A DNA stretch of 30,887 nucleotides from JBQTIQ01 sp052387955. GTDB taxonomy: Bacteria; Actinomycetota; Acidimicrobiia; Acidimicrobiales; JACDCH01. Of the stretch, positions 30,064 through 30,887 are shown piece by piece. The DNA lies in NCBI GenBank assembly GCA_052387955.1, contig JBQTIQ010000080.1, forward strand, positions 1-30,887, read 5' to 3'. Position 1 is the stretch's first letter. Every line of letters starts with the position of its first letter. Under the pieces are notes generated by a model, which worked only from the letters and a program-made list of their open reading frames with translations, did not search any database and was not told where the DNA came from. The position numbers were made by a program, and so were the translations under genes.

Positions 30064-30420
30064 TCACAGGTAGAGGCCGGTCGACCCCTCCTCGAGGCGC
30101 TTGGACGCGACGGCGTGGACGTCGCGTTCGCGCAGGATGATGTAATCGTCGCCCCGCACCTCGACCTCGTAGCGGTCCTCGGGGTTGAACAGCACCTGGT
30201 CGCCCGGCTCCATGGCCCGAACGTTGGGCCCGACGGCGACGACCTCGGCCCACGAGAGCCGCTTGGACATCTGGGCAGTGGCCGGGATGAGGATGCCGCC
30301 CGAGGAACGGCGCTCCCCCTCACTGGTGCCCAGCTGGACCAGCACCCGGTCGTTGAGCATCTTGACCGGGAGCTTCTCCCGGTCGGTGAGGTCCTTGCCG
30401 TGCTTCTCGGGGAAGGCCAC
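30064..30420 (-). CDS. groES: GroES-type co-chaperonin with N-terminal extension
   Basis: The 118-residue product is a chaperonin-10: LPVKMLNDRVLVQL at the usual N-terminal strand, SSGGILIPATAQM at the mobile-loop end, VVAVGPNVRAMEPGDQVLFN, and DYIILRERDVHAV near the C-terminus. Typical GroES is about 95-100 residues. This one has about 17 extra charged residues at the front (FPEKHGKDLTDREK). The start is GTG 30420 with GGAGG close upstream; there is no later start before the conserved strand. It is not next to groEL here; hisI follows on the same strand after 47 bases. A copy of the dispersed repeat begins about 26 bases upstream. Confidence 0.9.
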   Translation of the reverse strand: MAFPEKHGKDLTDREKLPVKMLNDRVLVQLGTSEGERRSSGGILIPATAQMSKRLSWAEVVAVGPNVRAMEPGDQVLFNPEDRYEVEVRGDDYIILRERDVHAVASKRLEEGSTGLYL

Positions 30421-30445
30421 TGCCCTCCAAGGTACTGCTCTGTCG

Positions 30446-30488
30446 GCGTTCCCCGGCCACGCAGGCCGGGCGTGGCCGCGCCGGCGCG
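30446..30488 (-). repeat. Dispersed GC repeat copy upstream of groES
   Basis: GCGTTCCCCGGCCACGCAGG followed by CCGGGC and GGCCGCGCC matches the copies upstream of trpF (22615 on) and trpC (23872 on), almost base for base at first. It becomes corrupt after about 30488, where G/C homopolymers begin. Confidence 0.7.
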
Positions 30489-30887
30489 GGCGCCCCGGGG
30501 CGCCCCCCCGCGGGGGGGGGGGGGGGCCGTGCCCCGCCACCCAGGGCGGGGGGGGCCGCGGCCCCGCCGGGGGGCGCGGCGCCCCCCGCGTCGCGCGCGC
30601 CGCGCTGGCGGCGACCCGGGCCGCACTGGGGCGCGCCCCGGGGTGGGGGGGGGCGGCCCGCGCGCTGCTGGTGGAGGGCGCGGCGTTCGATCGTGAGCGC
30701 GCGTTCGCGCAGCTCCTCGAGCGCGTCATCGCGCTGGTGCCGGGCGAGCCCTGGACGCCCCCGAAGGCCCCGCGCCGGTGACCCGAGCGGCGCAAGAGAG
30801 AACTGGCCGGAGCGCGCCTTCCGGCGGTTCGATTCCGTCTCTGGGCACTCGCGCTACGGCGCCGCAGGCGTGCGTCCGTTCGGCCGG
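30489..30887. other. Contig edge: G/C homopolymers, then possible unrelated or chimeric sequence
   Basis: About 30489-30660 is a chain of G and C runs unlike any normal intergenic region here. After that, sequence with coding-like codon rhythm appears on the plus strand, ending ALLVEGAAFDRERAFAQLLE and so on, with a stop at 30779-30781. Its start is lost in the low-complexity part, so it is only a C-terminal fragment I cannot identify. The last 100 bases show no gene. The join begins inside a dispersed repeat, which suggests a misassembly. Confidence 0.5.

Noticed and set aside
30780..30860. T-arm-like GGTTCGATTCC with stem GGCGG/CCGTC, suggesting a tRNA or tmRNA end
   Set aside because: No matching acceptor 5' half, D arm or anticodon arm could be found in the preceding 80 bases, and the region is probably chimeric.

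Overview
The window is a roughly 31-kb piece of a very GC-rich (about 70% by eye) actinobacterial-type chromosome. Several features fit an uncultured Acidimicrobiia-like genome: leaderless GTG/ATG starts, many GTG starts, ATGA or GTGA stop-start overlaps inside operons, and the protein styles seen. That placement is inference, since there is no rRNA here. Both ends (about 1-130 and 30489-30660) are abnormal G/C homopolymer sequence and look like assembly-edge artefacts. No rRNA, CRISPR array, transposase or phage gene was seen.

Layout. 180-4742 (+): a KhtT/KhtU-type potassium/proton antiporter pair, two small membrane proteins, a diadenylate-cyclase-domain protein with a large N-terminal sensor-like region, and a DUF4242 protein. 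4835-6275 (+): a lipoprotein serine hydrolase of the class A beta-lactamase fold, broken by one base in a C7 run. 6326-8945: a katG block with a truncated fur remnant in front, a strong hairpin behind, and a 10-bp direct repeat at both edges. 9075-12085: a P-loop NTPase/Sel1-repeat protein (-) and a divergent YkgJ-type cysteine-cluster protein (+), both apparently leaderless. 12127-12200: a tRNA-Val(GAC). 12271-14780: 4-hydroxyphenylpyruvate dioxygenase coupled to a haem-oxygenase-like putative diiron enzyme (-), with a divergent Lrp/AsnC regulator.

14922-19447 (-): an operon-like run of zinc-ribbon membrane protein, PIG-V-like GT-C mannosyltransferase, DPM1-like GT2, ChbG/HpnK-type deacetylase and methyltransferase. 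It suggests extracytoplasmic glycan or glycolipid synthesis from a polyprenyl-phosphate-linked sugar. 19585-20241: a small HTH gene and a frameshifted gene. 20240-21948 (+): Bcp peroxiredoxin, then an ECF sigma factor overlapping an O6-alkylguanine-DNA alkyltransferase. 21897-30420: tryptophan and histidine genes on the minus strand (trpF, trpC, trpE, hisI) with ygfZ, a secreted or anchored protein and groES. They are interrupted by a plus-strand two-component system at 24034-26096.

The most interesting signals are these: a dispersed GC-rich repeat directly upstream of trpF, trpC and groES; an exactly fitted 33-codon frame between trpE and ygfZ; the truncated fur/katG block with direct-repeat edges; the NTPase-Sel1 fusion; the diiron-enzyme/hppD pair; and 11-bp-phased repeats upstream of the response regulator. 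I saw nothing I would call a complete, wholly undescribed system. The closest candidates are listed as findings.
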